The position numbers and the translations under genes were made by a program. Shown one piece after another: positions 26,601-36,324 of a stretch of 64,000 bases of DNA (positions are counted from its first letter, which is position 1; each line of letters opens with the position of its first letter). Location of the stretch: positions 15,292,501 through 15,356,500 of the forward strand of contig NC_135122.1 in the NCBI RefSeq assembly GCF_050908995.1, given 5' to 3'. Origin of the DNA: Andrena cerasifolii (lineage: Eukaryota; Arthropoda; Insecta; Hymenoptera; Andrenidae). The notes under the pieces are model-generated. The model was not told the DNA's origin, did not search any database, and saw nothing but the letters and a program-made list of their open reading frames with translations.

Positions 26601-29350
26601 TAATTTCGAGTAGGGCTGGGACTATTCGAATAATTTAATATTCGAATATTTACAAGTATTCGAATGCTACGAATAAACTTCGAGTATTTGAGTATTCGAA
26701 TGTTATTATTCGAATACTATTCGAATACTGATGTATTCGAATATTTGAGTATATACTATTCGAATACTGATGTATTCGAATACTCAAATATTCGAAGTCT
26801 ATTCGTAGCATTGGAATACTCAAATATTCAAAGTTTATTCGTAACATTCGAATACTTGTAAAATATTCGAATATTAAATTCCTCGAATAGTCCCAGCCCT
26901 ACTCGAAATTAGGGCTGAATGAATTTCGTGCATTATTCCTCTTTCGACGTCAATTACCTTCTAAATCTAAGGGAGATTTCCCTCCGAAATGGTCTGGTAC
27001 CGTATCCCTCTGATAGCTCCAGGGTCTGGCATCAAATATTTTATGAATTCAGAATAAACCATCTCGACCATTAAATTCGAAGGTTCGTTTCCCGGGAATC
27101 TCGCTAAAAATATCGTGGGGAAAACTCCGCTAAATTTCGAAGGTTTACGCTGCAACGTTAATATCGATCGACCACGGTCGTTTATATCTGCGATCTTTGT
27201 AAAAATAATGGTCAGTTATGCGGGCATGTCCGTGTAATCAATATGCAGGCTACCTTCGGAAATATTCATGGCAGAAAACTGACTGTTTCTTCATGGAAAG
27301 CTGCCCATTGTTCCCCGTAATCGAATCTACAACCGCGTACAGAGAGAGGGAGAGAGATCTTATCGGGATGAATATTCACGGGTGTACCGTGTGCCAAAAT
27401 TTTGTACAGTTTTCAGCGAATGTCCGCGTGGCAACGCACCCACCAGCTTGTCCAACAAACCGTGCCGTAATTATTCCGATACCATCTCGAAGATTGAAAA
27501 ATGGCATTGGATGCGACGCGGTTAATCCGCGCTCGACCAGCAAACCGGGTCACTTTTTACCACTGCTATGGCTCGTAATTACTTCGCCAACTTTCTTCCT
27601 TTATTTCACATGCTGGACGAATCCATTACGTCGCGCTGCGTGCGATTACAGTGTCCGCGGATGGGCGTCCGACGTCCCAACGATTTTGCGTCGCAAATGT
27701 CCAGCGCGGGTTGAAGATTTCCAATTAAATTCAGATTATTTCCGACTTGCGCGCTAAAACTGATCGTGCCGAGGTCCGAACGAAAGCTACATTCTAGAGA
27801 TACCGATGCACGAATGGAAATTAGCAAATGAGCACCACGAGTACCGTGCCGGGGAGAATTGTAAATCGCGAGCGAACCGATTTTACATGCATGATGAACG
27901 TCCCTGCCCCTCGGATGGGTAAGCGTGGAACTGCGGCAGTTGAAGAAACGCGAGAGAATGCGATTTAAAGTATCAGAGCCGCTCATCCGGGGGTGGTTTA
28001 ATTTTTTAAGATCCCCGCCGCCTCAAAAGCCTCTGCAAGTGACTGCGTCGTAATCCACTTAATCCCTCCGGCGCGATCCGCGGCGGCTTTAAAAAACTAG
28101 AAATCCGGTGTTGCACGGTCGAGGCGTTTGCAAAAATCATCACGCTCGGCGGGCGGATAAAAAGTTTTACGCCGGTGTCAAAAAAAAGAAAAAAAAAAAA
28201 AGAAAGGAGAAATTACGAAAGAGAGCGTAAAGGGGGGGAGGGGGCTGTAAAATTCCAGCGACACGTCCACGGAACTATCTTTCTCGCGAGCGGCGCGCAG
28301 AAATCGTTGCACCAAGGCACGTTCGCATGGAAAATTTTTATTCCGCTGTATAGCAAGAGTCGCACGCCAGCGCGACTAACAAAACTATTTAATTCCACGT
28401 TGTTTCGAATACGAACAGTGTAGGGTCTCGCATATTTTTGTCCGTTTCCCTGCTACTTTTCTCGCCTGTTCTCGTCGCATCGACGAGCCGCTCATAATCT
28501 CGCTGCTAAGTGGGAGTTTAGAGATTAAATTGAACGTGCCGCGGAAACGGCAAATGGGAGTAACGAAATGAAAAAGGAACGTCGCCAGCGTTTTGACGAA
28601 ATTCGTGCATGCAAATACCGCCGGCGAATCGAATCTTGTTAGCGCGACAAAACGCTCCTCTGACTTCGTGGTCGCTTTGTGATTATCGAATAAACGGATA
28701 AACGGGCAATCGCTTCGTTAAAATTATATAAAACGACGCGGCGCCCCCTCCCCTTCCGCCCCCTCGCTGACGTTGTTCCGGCGCGGTCGTATGTGCACGT
28801 GCGCGCGATACCGATGTTAATTGGAGCAACGATTACATTTTAAATGAAACCCCGAGCGTATTTTTCCGCGCGGCGCCGTCCACCGGAGATGCAAAAAGCA
28901 TTGTGACAGGGCTGAAACCTCCATGGTGGTATTTGCATGAGTAAACACACGCGCCGAACACAGTCAAGAATTGGCCCAGTATTATTAAATGGTAATAAAC
29001 CAGTCACCGGGGGGACGAAAAATATTCGAGACTGCAGCATGGAAACGGACGTGGCAAATTAATTAATAATGTCGCGCAATAATTTTATCGCTCGTAAAGT
29101 CCGGCTGAGTGCGCGAGGAATCAGATACGCCCGAAACGAGGGAAATTAGAAGGAAGAATTGTCGAAACAGAATTACTTGCTCAAAAAACTAAACGATACT
29201 CTGGCATCGGCAACGAGTCTTCTCCAATATTTATGTATCTATATCTGGTACTCGTCTATTTGAATAATTTCGTGAATGGTTTTAATAGGAATCGTAATAT
29301 TTCATATCTCTCTCTCTCTCTCTCTCTCTCCCCCTCTCTCTCTCTTTCTC

Positions 29351-29415
<65 letters not shown>

Positions 29416-32400
29416 AACCTTGACAGCATAATGTGCCAATAAAATTCAACGACAATGGGCCATTTTTGCCTTCCGAGGAAGACTGATAATATCGACGTTT
29501 CACTGGCACGGAGGGAGAACAGTAGCAGAAGTGCAGATACTTATTGAAAACGAATCAAGATGTCTCGGGTCACACAAAATAAAATCTTGGAGACGCTTCG
29601 AAAATACTGGCAACGGTATTTTCTCGTGGAAGCAGGGGTGAGTTGCGTGCAGCGGTGTCCATGCAGGTGTAATTAAACGTCGAGACAGTAACGCTGCGCG
29701 ATGAAACGTGTAGACATTGCGTATCTCTCTCGGTCAGCGCGTACAGAGAGGGACGGAGCGAGGGTGGAAGAGAGGCTGGCCGAGAGATCGACAAAGGGTG
29801 AGGGAGAGGGTTCAGGCTGGACAGGGTGGAGAGCCATAGAGAGAATCCAACGGAGCTTCGGCGTTGTAAACCATGATTGCGTGTAGATTACAGACCACTC
29901 GGTAATTGCTAGCGGCCATGCAAAACGGATGACAAAACGTTGCCACCAGGCGCGAGGTCGTGAAAATATCACCGACTCGCGGCCATTGTCTGCGATTTCT
30001 TTATCGTCCACGGAAACGGCAGAAATAAATTTCGTTAATGCAGGTGCGCGCGCGCGGAACGGAACTATTTGTAGAGCTGTCACGGGGGTAAAGAAATAAA
30101 GGAAGAGCGGCTCAAGCGCCCCCTCGAAATCCACTACACACGTTCAGTGCCTAAGTAAGAGCCTGGTGAATACGCAGCTGGCCATCAATTTCCAACCACT
30201 TAGCAACGCCTACGTCGCAAATACACGAGACGCGTTGAGAAATATAGAGGCGAGAGTGACACCGTGGAATCCAGTCGATAGAGAGAACTTAAAAGAAGTG
30301 ATCGCGAATCCACGATTACCATAGCGAACCACCCCCGGAACAGGGGCCGTGGAAAAGCAATCCGATTAGAAAATAGTCGGCAACCTTCGTACTACTTGCA
30401 GCGAAATTCACGGCCAGATTAACGCGCGATTAATGGCACGGATATCGTAAAAGAGCCCCGCGCGCTTTCCCCTGGTGGTCCAGCATTTAGTCAGCGGTGC
30501 ATTTTAATTGGAAGGGTGCGGCGATAAGGGCTGGCCGTGGCGATGATGCGTCCGTGTTAAATCGTATAATCCGTGGCCACGGTTGGACAATGGAGGGGCC
30601 TCGCTCGACGAGGGCGAAAGGGTCCATTAAGGAACCCTTCAGAGGAGGTGCGACCGGGAAGGACCGGGGGCCTCGAGTGTCGTTGCATCTTTCTCGGTGG
30701 CTGGGCAGGAGCCGAGGTAGCGAAGGAACTGGGACGAAGCCACCCGCAGTGTAACGTGGCAAGAGATCTGTGACCGCCATAATTTTGTCAGTTATTCGGA
30801 GGCGGCGTGGACCGATTAATTAACCGAAGCCACTGTACTCGAGGCCATTCAAACCACCGCAACAGCGGAGCGGGCGCGTTGCAGCAACGGTGGGACAAAA
30901 ATCCTGGTTAAATAATTGCCAGGCAGAGACAGAGCTGGCGAGAGAGAAGAAGGGCTGGCTTCTCCCCCGTTTTGCCGGTAGAGAGGCTGAAGACGATGGG
31001 AACGAAAGGGTACAGCCTGTAGAGGAGCAAGGATAGAGAATGGAGCTCTTTATCCCGTGCACACTTCGTTCTCAGTGCACTTAACTTTCACGATGATTAC
31101 TTGCTGGCGACACGCGGCATCGCTGCTGGACTTTGACTCCTTGAGGCTGAAAGGGCCTGAGGAAGGAAGGAGGCTCATTTGTCCTACTTGGCCTACATGT
31201 ATCCGTAATGCGTATAAAGTGGATGTTATGCCTCGGCATTTTTCACCGTAACGCCAGCACGTCGAGCTCCGCGGGGCGAGAGCTTAAACAGTTACTTGCT
31301 CGTTGGAGGGTATCTTCCCTGGGCGGAGGACTCGATTTATGTCTAGTCTCTCCTTCTGGATTTGCGTCGTATCGTTTTCTCACAGATTCTATCTAGTTTG
31401 CGGTGTGCTTAGAGTAAATTCGTGGATTCGTTCGAAGTAATGCATCTTCGCAGGCTGCATCGATGATGAACATCCGAGAATATAAGAAATGTAATTTTCT
31501 CTGGGATACGTGTACTTCCAGCTAGGTGCTCTATCCATCTTCCGAACTACTTATTATTCTAAAACGAAGTATTTTCTCCGTATAACGCAGAGCGACATCC
31601 ACGATTCCCACCGGACAATTGCGGGTTAGCATCGGGGAATACAATCTGAGGGGTCCAGAGGAGCCGCCGTCGCAACAGGAGAGGGTGGCGAGCGCTATTT
31701 TACACCCCAGCCACAAATGCGGAAAATACGTGGATGATATTGCCCTTCTGGAGCTCGCAAGGCCGATCGTTTGGTCAGAAAGCGTGAAACCCGCCTGTTT
31801 ACCTGTGGCCACAGGGAAACCAGGGTACAGTGCCTACGGCGGCGAGGTCGCTAAAGCTACCGGATGGGGTTGGCTCGGCGAAGACAGGTCGAAATGTAAG
31901 TAAATAATGTCCGGTACCAATTTGCAGTAATTCAGTCGGGGGAACGGCGTTAACGTTTATTATTCGACGTTTCATCAAATTAATCGGGCGATCCATAGTC
32001 GAACACCTGCATCGATTTTCTCGCTCGGCTCGTGGCGCGGGGCTTTAGCGCGAATTACACGAGCGAGCAGTCGCAACGCTCTACCGTAGAACTAAGTTTT
32101 GACGGAAGACAGCTAAAAGCAAGTTAGAACGTTTCGGCGCAGTTTGTTTTATTAACGATGCGATCGTTGCCGGCGCAGTGAATAAGTAAAGGCACACAGA
32201 AGTTATCAACGAGTACTGTAAAGTTCTAGGCAATGAGTCGGAGTATCTAACCGAATTCCTCGTTGGAATTGCATTCTACAAAAGTTACTGCTTACTTGGG
32301 GAAGTCAAAGGAGCCGGGGCCAGCGTTCGAATTTAACTTTGGCCAAAAGACGGTTTCGGGCCAAATCGAATTCTGAGTGGCGTACATCGAACGCTCGTGG

Positions 32401-34210
32401 ATTCACGATAATATTATAATGCGTGAGAAGTAGTATAGTAAAGTAAGTTCTAACCCAAATTTGAGTTTTGTGTTCAATAAACGTTCAGAGTGGTACGATA
32501 GGCGTTCAATACACGTTCGGAGTGGCACGATAGACGTTCAATACACCTATGGCGCCAGTACCACTCCGAACGTGTATTAAACGTCTATCATACCACTTCG
32601 AACGTGTATTGAACGTCTATCGTACCACTCTGAACGTGTATTAAACGTCTATCGTACCACTCTGAACGTGTATTGAACGCAAAACTCAAATTTGGGGTAG
32701 AACTCTCTTTACTGTACTACTCTGAGAGCTTCCCCAGTTGCTAGTAAAATATTACAGATAAGCTTCGGTGTATCTTGCGCAAAAGGTATAAGAAATCCGC
32801 GACCGACACTGTCGCGTGCAGTAGAACCCTCGGTATGCCACCTAATTCAAAGAAGAGAATCCACTCGCTTCCTCGACATTCAGAATTCAACATTTCAAGG
32901 AAAAGGAAGAAGCGGGGGCACGCTCTCTTGAAATAGTAAAGCACAGTGAAGTTTCGGATTACGGTGGTTCTACTGTTCTGAAAAGTAACAGCAATATCCA
33001 ACTATGTAGAGTGGGTCAGTGGGTGGTATAAATGTACTAAGATCGTAAAAGCAGAAGAGGATGAAAGCAGCTCTGTTCTAGAACCTTAAGAATCAAGAGG
33101 TCAGAGATGCATTCTACATAGTTCTTAGACTTCATTACATTAAAATCCCCAGCGTGTCAAGGTGGACAAGCATTCCACCCTGTGATGGCACAAAAGTATA
33201 CCCCCCCCAAGCACCTCACCCTCTGCACCCTCGCAGATGTCCCGCCCCAAATGCAGGTGACTCCTCGACGATTAAAGCTGGTCCGCAGCGTTGAGGCGGC
33301 ACGTGGGGCCAGGAGATATATCAAATAACGTATCCACTCGCTATCTTCCAGATAAACGAGCGGACGTCTTGCAGAAAGTGGACGTTCGCGTGATCGAGAA
33401 TAGCGTTTGTCGCGAATGGTACGCCAGTCAGGGCATGTCGACTCGCGTGGAGGCGAAGCAAATGTGCGCCGGCCACGAAGAAGGTGGCCGGGACTCTTGC
33501 TGGGTAAGTGAAATCCGCCGCGTATCATTTATCTGCCAGCTCGTTGCCTTGTTCCGTTGTTGTTGCAGCTATCGATCCCCTCATTCACCCTCCTTCGCTC
33601 ACCCCTCCCCCCCCCCCCAACTCTTTCTCACCCTCTCTCTCTCTCTTTCTCGCTCTCTCTTTCCGTTCATACGTCGCTAGTTAGACCGCGTTGCATGTCA
33701 ATCGCTCGTACGCGAAATTCACGCCCCGTCGAACCACCGCGACATGAATTTCAATAAATATCCGTGGTCGCGCGGACACGCGCGCACGCCAAATTAACAG
33801 CGAAACGCTGGAGAGCTCGGCCACCGAAACCAAATTCGTTGACCGCAAAAAAAAAAGAAGGAAGCCGCACACGCGAGGAAAACCGCGAAAAATCTGTTGA
33901 CGCAATATCGAGATCCGGTATAACGTAATTATCGTCGGAGGTAGAAGAGTCCCGCGAATACGTGCGTGGATTCCTACTCGATGCGTTTCATCGTGCTACT
34001 TCCAAATAAGTTCGCGGTCCATTTGACAGGTATCTTCTACTTCGTTGAACGATTTCCTTGGATCTATACGTCGCGTGTTCAGTCGCTCGTAACCAGAGAA
34101 CGGCTAATATAATTGCCTCTGCGACGGTGTCTGAGAATCGTCATAACTCTGCGCAGGATTCCGATTAAGACGGTCGTGGGAATCCCCCTTTTATCCTGGC
34201 TCTTAAATTT

Positions 34211-34284
<74 letters not shown>

Positions 34285-34624
34285 CTCTCTCTCTCTCTGC
34301 CAGTGGGAGTAGTAACGATTCGAGTTTGCTGTAACTTATGAAACAGTGGTATCTTGTTTGGAAAAAGGACGTCGCGTGCGTGATACTATGCGCACGGTGT
34401 AGAAGCGCATATGGCCACGCTGAAACAACTGTACGTCTAGTGCTTTCTTTCAGACTGATAGCGGCGGCCCGTTGATGGTCGGAAGTCGTCCTGGAGACAG
34501 CATGATGGTCGTGGGGGTAGTCTCATCGGGAGTAGGATGCGCCAGACCACGACTTCCTGGTGTGTATACCCGAGTCTCGGAGTATATACCTTGGATCACG
34601 CAACATGTACTCTCAGCACGATGA
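20588..34624 (+). CDS. Secreted trypsin-like (S1A) serine protease, 5 exons, 298 aa precursor
   Basis: Coding exons are 20588-20672, 25801-25984, 31591-31895, 33352-33503 and 34454-34624. All introns are GT-AG and the phases (1, 2, 1, 0) match at every junction; the total is 897 nt including TGA. The start is the ATG that opens a hydrophobic signal peptide (residues 1 to about 24, ending VSG|A). A short light chain with DVPCG (Cys34) precedes the activation site TAR|LVGG (cleavage after Arg45). The catalytic domain holds TAAHC (His86), DDIALL (Asp139) and DSGGP (Ser245). Asp239, six residues before the serine, predicts cleavage after Arg/Lys. Cys34 should pair with Cys159, keeping the light chain attached; 211-230 and 241-271 are the usual pairs, and Cys89/Cys133 may be an extra one. 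No CLIP domain is visible. Oddities: position 193 is Thr instead of Gly and position 215 is Ser instead of Trp. The family is certain; the physiological role is unknown. Confidence 0.9.
20800..21175. repeat. Degenerate foldback element in intron 1
   Basis: The left arm (around 20870-20950: TTTCCCTTTTCGTGGAATAT, AGTTTAAACAAAAGCTGCAA) pairs with the right arm (21075-21170: TTGCAATTTTT/GTTTAAACTT, ATATTTTACGCAAAAGGAAA read inverted). Arms of about 100 bp with many mismatches indicate an old insertion. Confidence 0.5.
22005..22632. mobile_element. Foldback MITE with TTAA target duplication
   Basis: TTAA is at 22001-22004 and 22633-22636. The termini are GGGGTTAGGCCACCTTGGAC and, inverted at the right, GGGGTTGGGCCACCTTAGAC. 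The arms stay complementary for roughly 300 bp, for example around AAAATTGCAGTCAT, AACTCTCGCCGGAAAAA and CCGCCGCCATTTT. TTAA duplications are characteristic of piggyBac-type insertion. No transposase. It lies in protease intron 1. Confidence 0.75.
25801..25984 (+). CDS. Protease exon 2 (light chain, activation site, catalytic His)
   Basis: The acceptor AG is at 25799-25800 and the donor GTAAGT at 25985-25990. Residues 29-90 carry the DVPCG light-chain cysteine, the Arg|LVGG zymogen cleavage site, the FPWMVSI strand and the TAAHC motif with catalytic His86. Two overhanging bases (TC) join the first base of exon 3 to give Ser90. Confidence 0.92.
26260..26943. repeat. TTCGAATA satellite with a 375-bp hairpin
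   Basis: The core is tandem TATTCGAATACT-type units, themselves palindromic. The right half (26569-26943) is a near-perfect inverted repeat with arms of about 180 bp: AAGAGGAATAAT ... AGGGCTGGGACTATTCGAAT on the left and its complement, ending ATTATTCCTCTT, on the right. AGGGCTGGGACTATT also opens the block at 26263. The termini resemble hAT-type non-autonomous elements, but no target duplication is clear. Confidence 0.65.
29306..29414. repeat. (TC)n microsatellite
   Basis: About 109 bp of nearly pure TC with a few interruptions, in protease intron 2. Confidence 0.95.
31591..31895 (+). CDS. Protease exon 3 (catalytic Asp)
   Basis: The acceptor AG is at 31589-31590 and the donor GTAAGT at 31896-31901. 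Residues 91-191 include RVSIGEYNL, HPSHKCGKYVDDIALLEL with catalytic Asp139, VKPACLP with Cys159 (partner of the light chain) and ATGWGW. One overhanging base (T) joins AT of exon 4 to give Tyr192. The Cys136 normally found before the GWG motif is absent. Confidence 0.92.
31896..33351 (+). other. Protease intron 3 (1.46 kb)
   Basis: GTAAGT...CAG with phase 1. It contains the foldback with 32-bp units (32425-32725). Nothing coding is seen. Confidence 0.75.
32425..32725. repeat. Foldback with asymmetric 32-bp tandem units
   Basis: The outer arms GTAGTATAGTAAAG ... CCCAAATTTGAGTTTTG pair with the complement at 32683-32725. Inside, a 32-bp unit (TACCACTCTGAACGTGTATT followed by AAACGTCTATCG) occurs about four times in the right arm (32559-32681) and only twice, inverted, in the left arm, separated by CTATGGCGCCAG. 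Confidence 0.7.
33352..33503 (+). CDS. Protease exon 4 (S1-pocket Asp)
   Basis: The acceptor AG is at 33350-33351 and the donor GTAAGT at 33504-33509, both strong. Residues 193-242 contain VLQKVDVRVIENSVC, MCAG and GRDSCW. Asp239 is the trypsin-type specificity residue. The exon stops exactly after the Trp codon (phase 0), three codons before the active-site serine. Confidence 0.9.
33504..34453 (+). other. Protease intron 4 (0.95 kb)
   Basis: GTAAGT...TTTCAG with phase 0. It holds a poly-C run near 33607 and (TC)n at 34213-34298. Nothing coding is seen. Confidence 0.8.
34213..34298. repeat. (TC)n microsatellite
   Basis: About 85 bp of almost pure TC with one G interruption, in protease intron 4. 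Confidence 0.95.
34454..34624 (+). CDS. Protease exon 5 (catalytic Ser, C-terminus)
   Basis: The acceptor AG is at 34452-34453 after a pyrimidine run (phase 0), and the stop TGA at 34622-34624. Residues 243-298 contain TDSGGPLMV with catalytic Ser245, VVSSGVGCARP and PGVYTRVSEYIPWI, the classic C-terminal helix start of S1A proteases. Thr243 replaces the usual Gly193, and Ser267 replaces the usual Trp215. Confidence 0.92.
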   Translation, partial: TDSGGPLMVGSRPGDSMMVVGVVSSGVGCARPRLPGVYTRVSEYIPWITQHVLSAR

Positions 34625-35035
34625 GGCGAAGTTCAAAGCTTTGTTGTTCCACTGATTTCACCCTCGATGGAGCACGAGACATTAAGGATTTAGAAGTAGA
34701 TTCGCTGCGTCTACGTTCGACGCTTCTTACGATGCGCAACACGAAAATAATACGTTACATACAGCGACATGTGATAAAACGAGTAAAATTAACGACCTTT
34801 AGCCATTGTAAGTAAGTAAGTTCTAATAATTTATGGAGTTTGTTTCTCCATCTAGTCATGTACATTTCTAATCAAATATCTTTTTATATTGTTGTATAAT
34901 TACTATGTAATTAAGAAACATTGTACATACCGGAGAATACCGTGAAACGTGTTATAGTATATATGTAAGAATGTTCACAGTAAATTGTACATTTTGCATG
35001 TAATTAGATACAAAATATATTTCAGTGTAAATAAA
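34625..35035 (+). other. Protease 3' UTR (predicted)
   Basis: AT-rich non-coding DNA follows the TGA. No good AATAAA is seen until 35030-35035, so the predicted 3' UTR is about 430 nt. Several TGTA and TTGTA motifs occur. The end is inferred only from the poly(A) signal. Confidence 0.5.
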
Positions 35036-35041
35036 TTTATT
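35030..35041. terminator. Palindromic bidirectional poly(A) signal
   Basis: AATAAATTTATT is a perfect 12-bp palindrome. On the + strand AATAAA (35030-35035) lies 406 bp after the protease stop. On the - strand AATAAA (35041-35036) lies 27 bp past the MRPS11 stop. With cleavage 10-30 nt downstream on each strand, the two mRNAs would overlap tail to tail by a few tens of bases. That both genes use it is inference. Confidence 0.6.
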
Positions 35042-35067
35042 GCGTTTGTTATAATACATTGTCTAAC

Positions 35068-35175
35068 TTACACCCTCCTCTGTTTCCTTGGCCTTGGAGG
35101 ACGGTCCGATACTCTAGTGTCATCAGTGATAGATACAATGTTCAAGCCGGCTAGTTCAAGCCCTTTTATCGCAGC
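35068..35175 (-). CDS. MRPS11: MRPS11 exon 5 (C-terminus)
   Basis: The acceptor is TTGCCAG; the exon encodes AAIKGLELAGLNIVSITDDT, RVSDRPPRPRKQRRV and TAA. The arginine/lysine-rich tail is the family's rRNA-binding C-terminus. Confidence 0.93.
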   Translation of the reverse strand, partial: AAIKGLELAGLNIVSITDDTRVSDRPPRPRKQRRV

Positions 35176-36324
35176 CTGGCAAGTTTAAGAACAGTTATTT
35201 ATAATGAAAATGTCGTGTACATGGCAATTCAGTAGATCTTGATATTTACCATCCTACCAGGCCCGATGCCTTGAACTCTTACTCTGACTGTTTTAATGTC
35301 GTTCTCAAGAGTACGCTTAACAAAACAAGGAACACGATATGAAAATGTGGGAAAGCATAGTGTTGATAAAGCTATAGAATATAAATCTTCCTTACTGTGC
35401 CAATTGTAATGGCAGCTTGTTGCGCAGCAATGTTGGTACCCTTTTTGGCATTCTTAAACCCTTCGATACCAGCCGTATGCAGCAATATTACATTCCCTGC
35501 AAGAACGATATCATAGTTAGAGTAATACTAGAAGCAATAGTTATAAAATAATACTGGATACGTTAAAACTTACCCATTGCATCAGTTGTAGTCATTATGG
35601 TATTATTGGGGGTTGACTTTATATTAATAATGTGTAACTGCTTGAACGGTACATTATCAAAAAGCATATCCGGCGTGAAAGCATCCGGATGCAACAACTG
35701 CCTAGAATTGACAAACATTTTGTAGACAAGAATGTAGATGATTTAAGTACAAACTTATACGAATTAACCCTTAACTGGTATACTGTTTTTGGCAAACGCG
35801 ACTGGTATACTGGGGTCGTGGCAGACCCCAAATAAAAAGGGACACAGAAATTTGTGAAGTCGACACTAGAGCAACCATTATGAATATTTTCATCTTAGGT
35901 AATGTATAAAATAATAGAAGCGTAGAAAGTTAAACTATTATTATAAAATTAATTAGAAATTCAGTTTACCAACTTAGACAACCGAAAATTGTACATCGAA
36001 CTTTGGGTGCTTGGCGTCACGAGCGACCCCAGGATACCAGTTAAGGGTTAAAATCCTGTAAAAAGGTATCAAAATGGTGACCTACTCTTCAGACGTAGAC
36101 TGGACTTCGACAGTGCCTTCTCCATCCATAACTACGTGCTTCCCGACGTCTGTAGATCTCAGTTTTTGGCTGCCCACTCGAAATTCTTTCAAATCAGTTG
36201 AGGTTATGTGAATGCCTCTGGAACTCGGAGAGGTTACGCGTGACACCCTTATAAGCTTTTCGATAGGGGACACTTTCGATCTCGATAAAGAACATAATGA
36301 TGATCGTAAAATGGATCGGATCAT
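35068..36324 (-). CDS. MRPS11: Mitochondrial small-subunit ribosomal protein uS11m, 5 exons, 213 aa
   Basis: On the minus strand the exons are 36324-36086, 35701-35574, 35496-35396, 35315-35250 and 35175-35068 (stop TAA at 35070-35068). All introns (74-384 bp) are GT-AG and the phases match; the total is 642 nt. Residues 1 to about 35 are rich in Arg and Ser with almost no acidic residues, typical of a mitochondrial targeting sequence. The uS11 domain runs from about residue 97 to the end: HIINIKSTPNNTIMTTTD, HTAGIEGFKNAKKGTNIAAQ, TVRVRVQGIGPGR, GLELAGLNIVSITDDT and the basic tail RPPRPRKQRRV. uS11 sits in the platform of the small subunit and binds rRNA. The usual bacterial-type tail is PHNGCRPRKARRV; here the segment is SDRPPRPRKQRRV. 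Family assignment is firm. Confidence 0.93.
35250..35315 (-). CDS. MRPS11: MRPS11 exon 4
   Basis: This 66-nt, phase-0 exon runs from acceptor AAG to donor GTAAAT. It encodes RTLENDIKTVRVRVQGIGPG followed by RM, the strongly conserved RVRVxGxGPGR segment of uS11. Confidence 0.9.
35396..35496 (-). CDS. MRPS11: MRPS11 exon 3
   Basis: This 101-nt exon runs from acceptor TTGCAG to donor GTAAGG. It encodes NVILLHTAGIEGFKNAKKG and TNIAAQQAAITIGT, which match the uS11 core GFKGxRKxTxxAAQ. Confidence 0.92.
35574..35701 (-). CDS. MRPS11: MRPS11 exon 2
   Basis: This 128-nt exon is bounded by acceptor CTAG and donor GTAAGT. It encodes QLLHPDAFTPDMLF, then the first uS11 strand HIINIKSTPNNTIMTTTDAM. The first base completes Glu80 and the last base begins Gly123. 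Confidence 0.9.
36086..36324 (-). CDS. MRPS11: MRPS11 exon 1 (targeting presequence)
   Basis: The start codon is at 36324-36322 in a favourable AGAAATGA context. The exon encodes residues 1-79 and two bases of residue 80, with a basic, Ser-rich N-terminus (MIRSILRSSLCSLSRSK). The donor is GTAGGT; the in-frame TAG that would otherwise end the frame lies inside the intron. Confidence 0.88.

Larger units (their letters stand above)
25985..31590 (+). other. Protease intron 2 (5.6 kb)
   Basis: GTAAGT...CAG with phase 2. It contains the TTCGAATA-rich block (26260-26943) and a (TC)n tract (29306-29414). Open frames inside (for example 27218-27757) lack domains and would break the frame of the protease. 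Confidence 0.7.

Noticed and set aside
27218..27757. 179-codon + frame in protease intron 2
   Set aside because: It has no domain, and including it would break the verified phase between protease exons 2 and 3.
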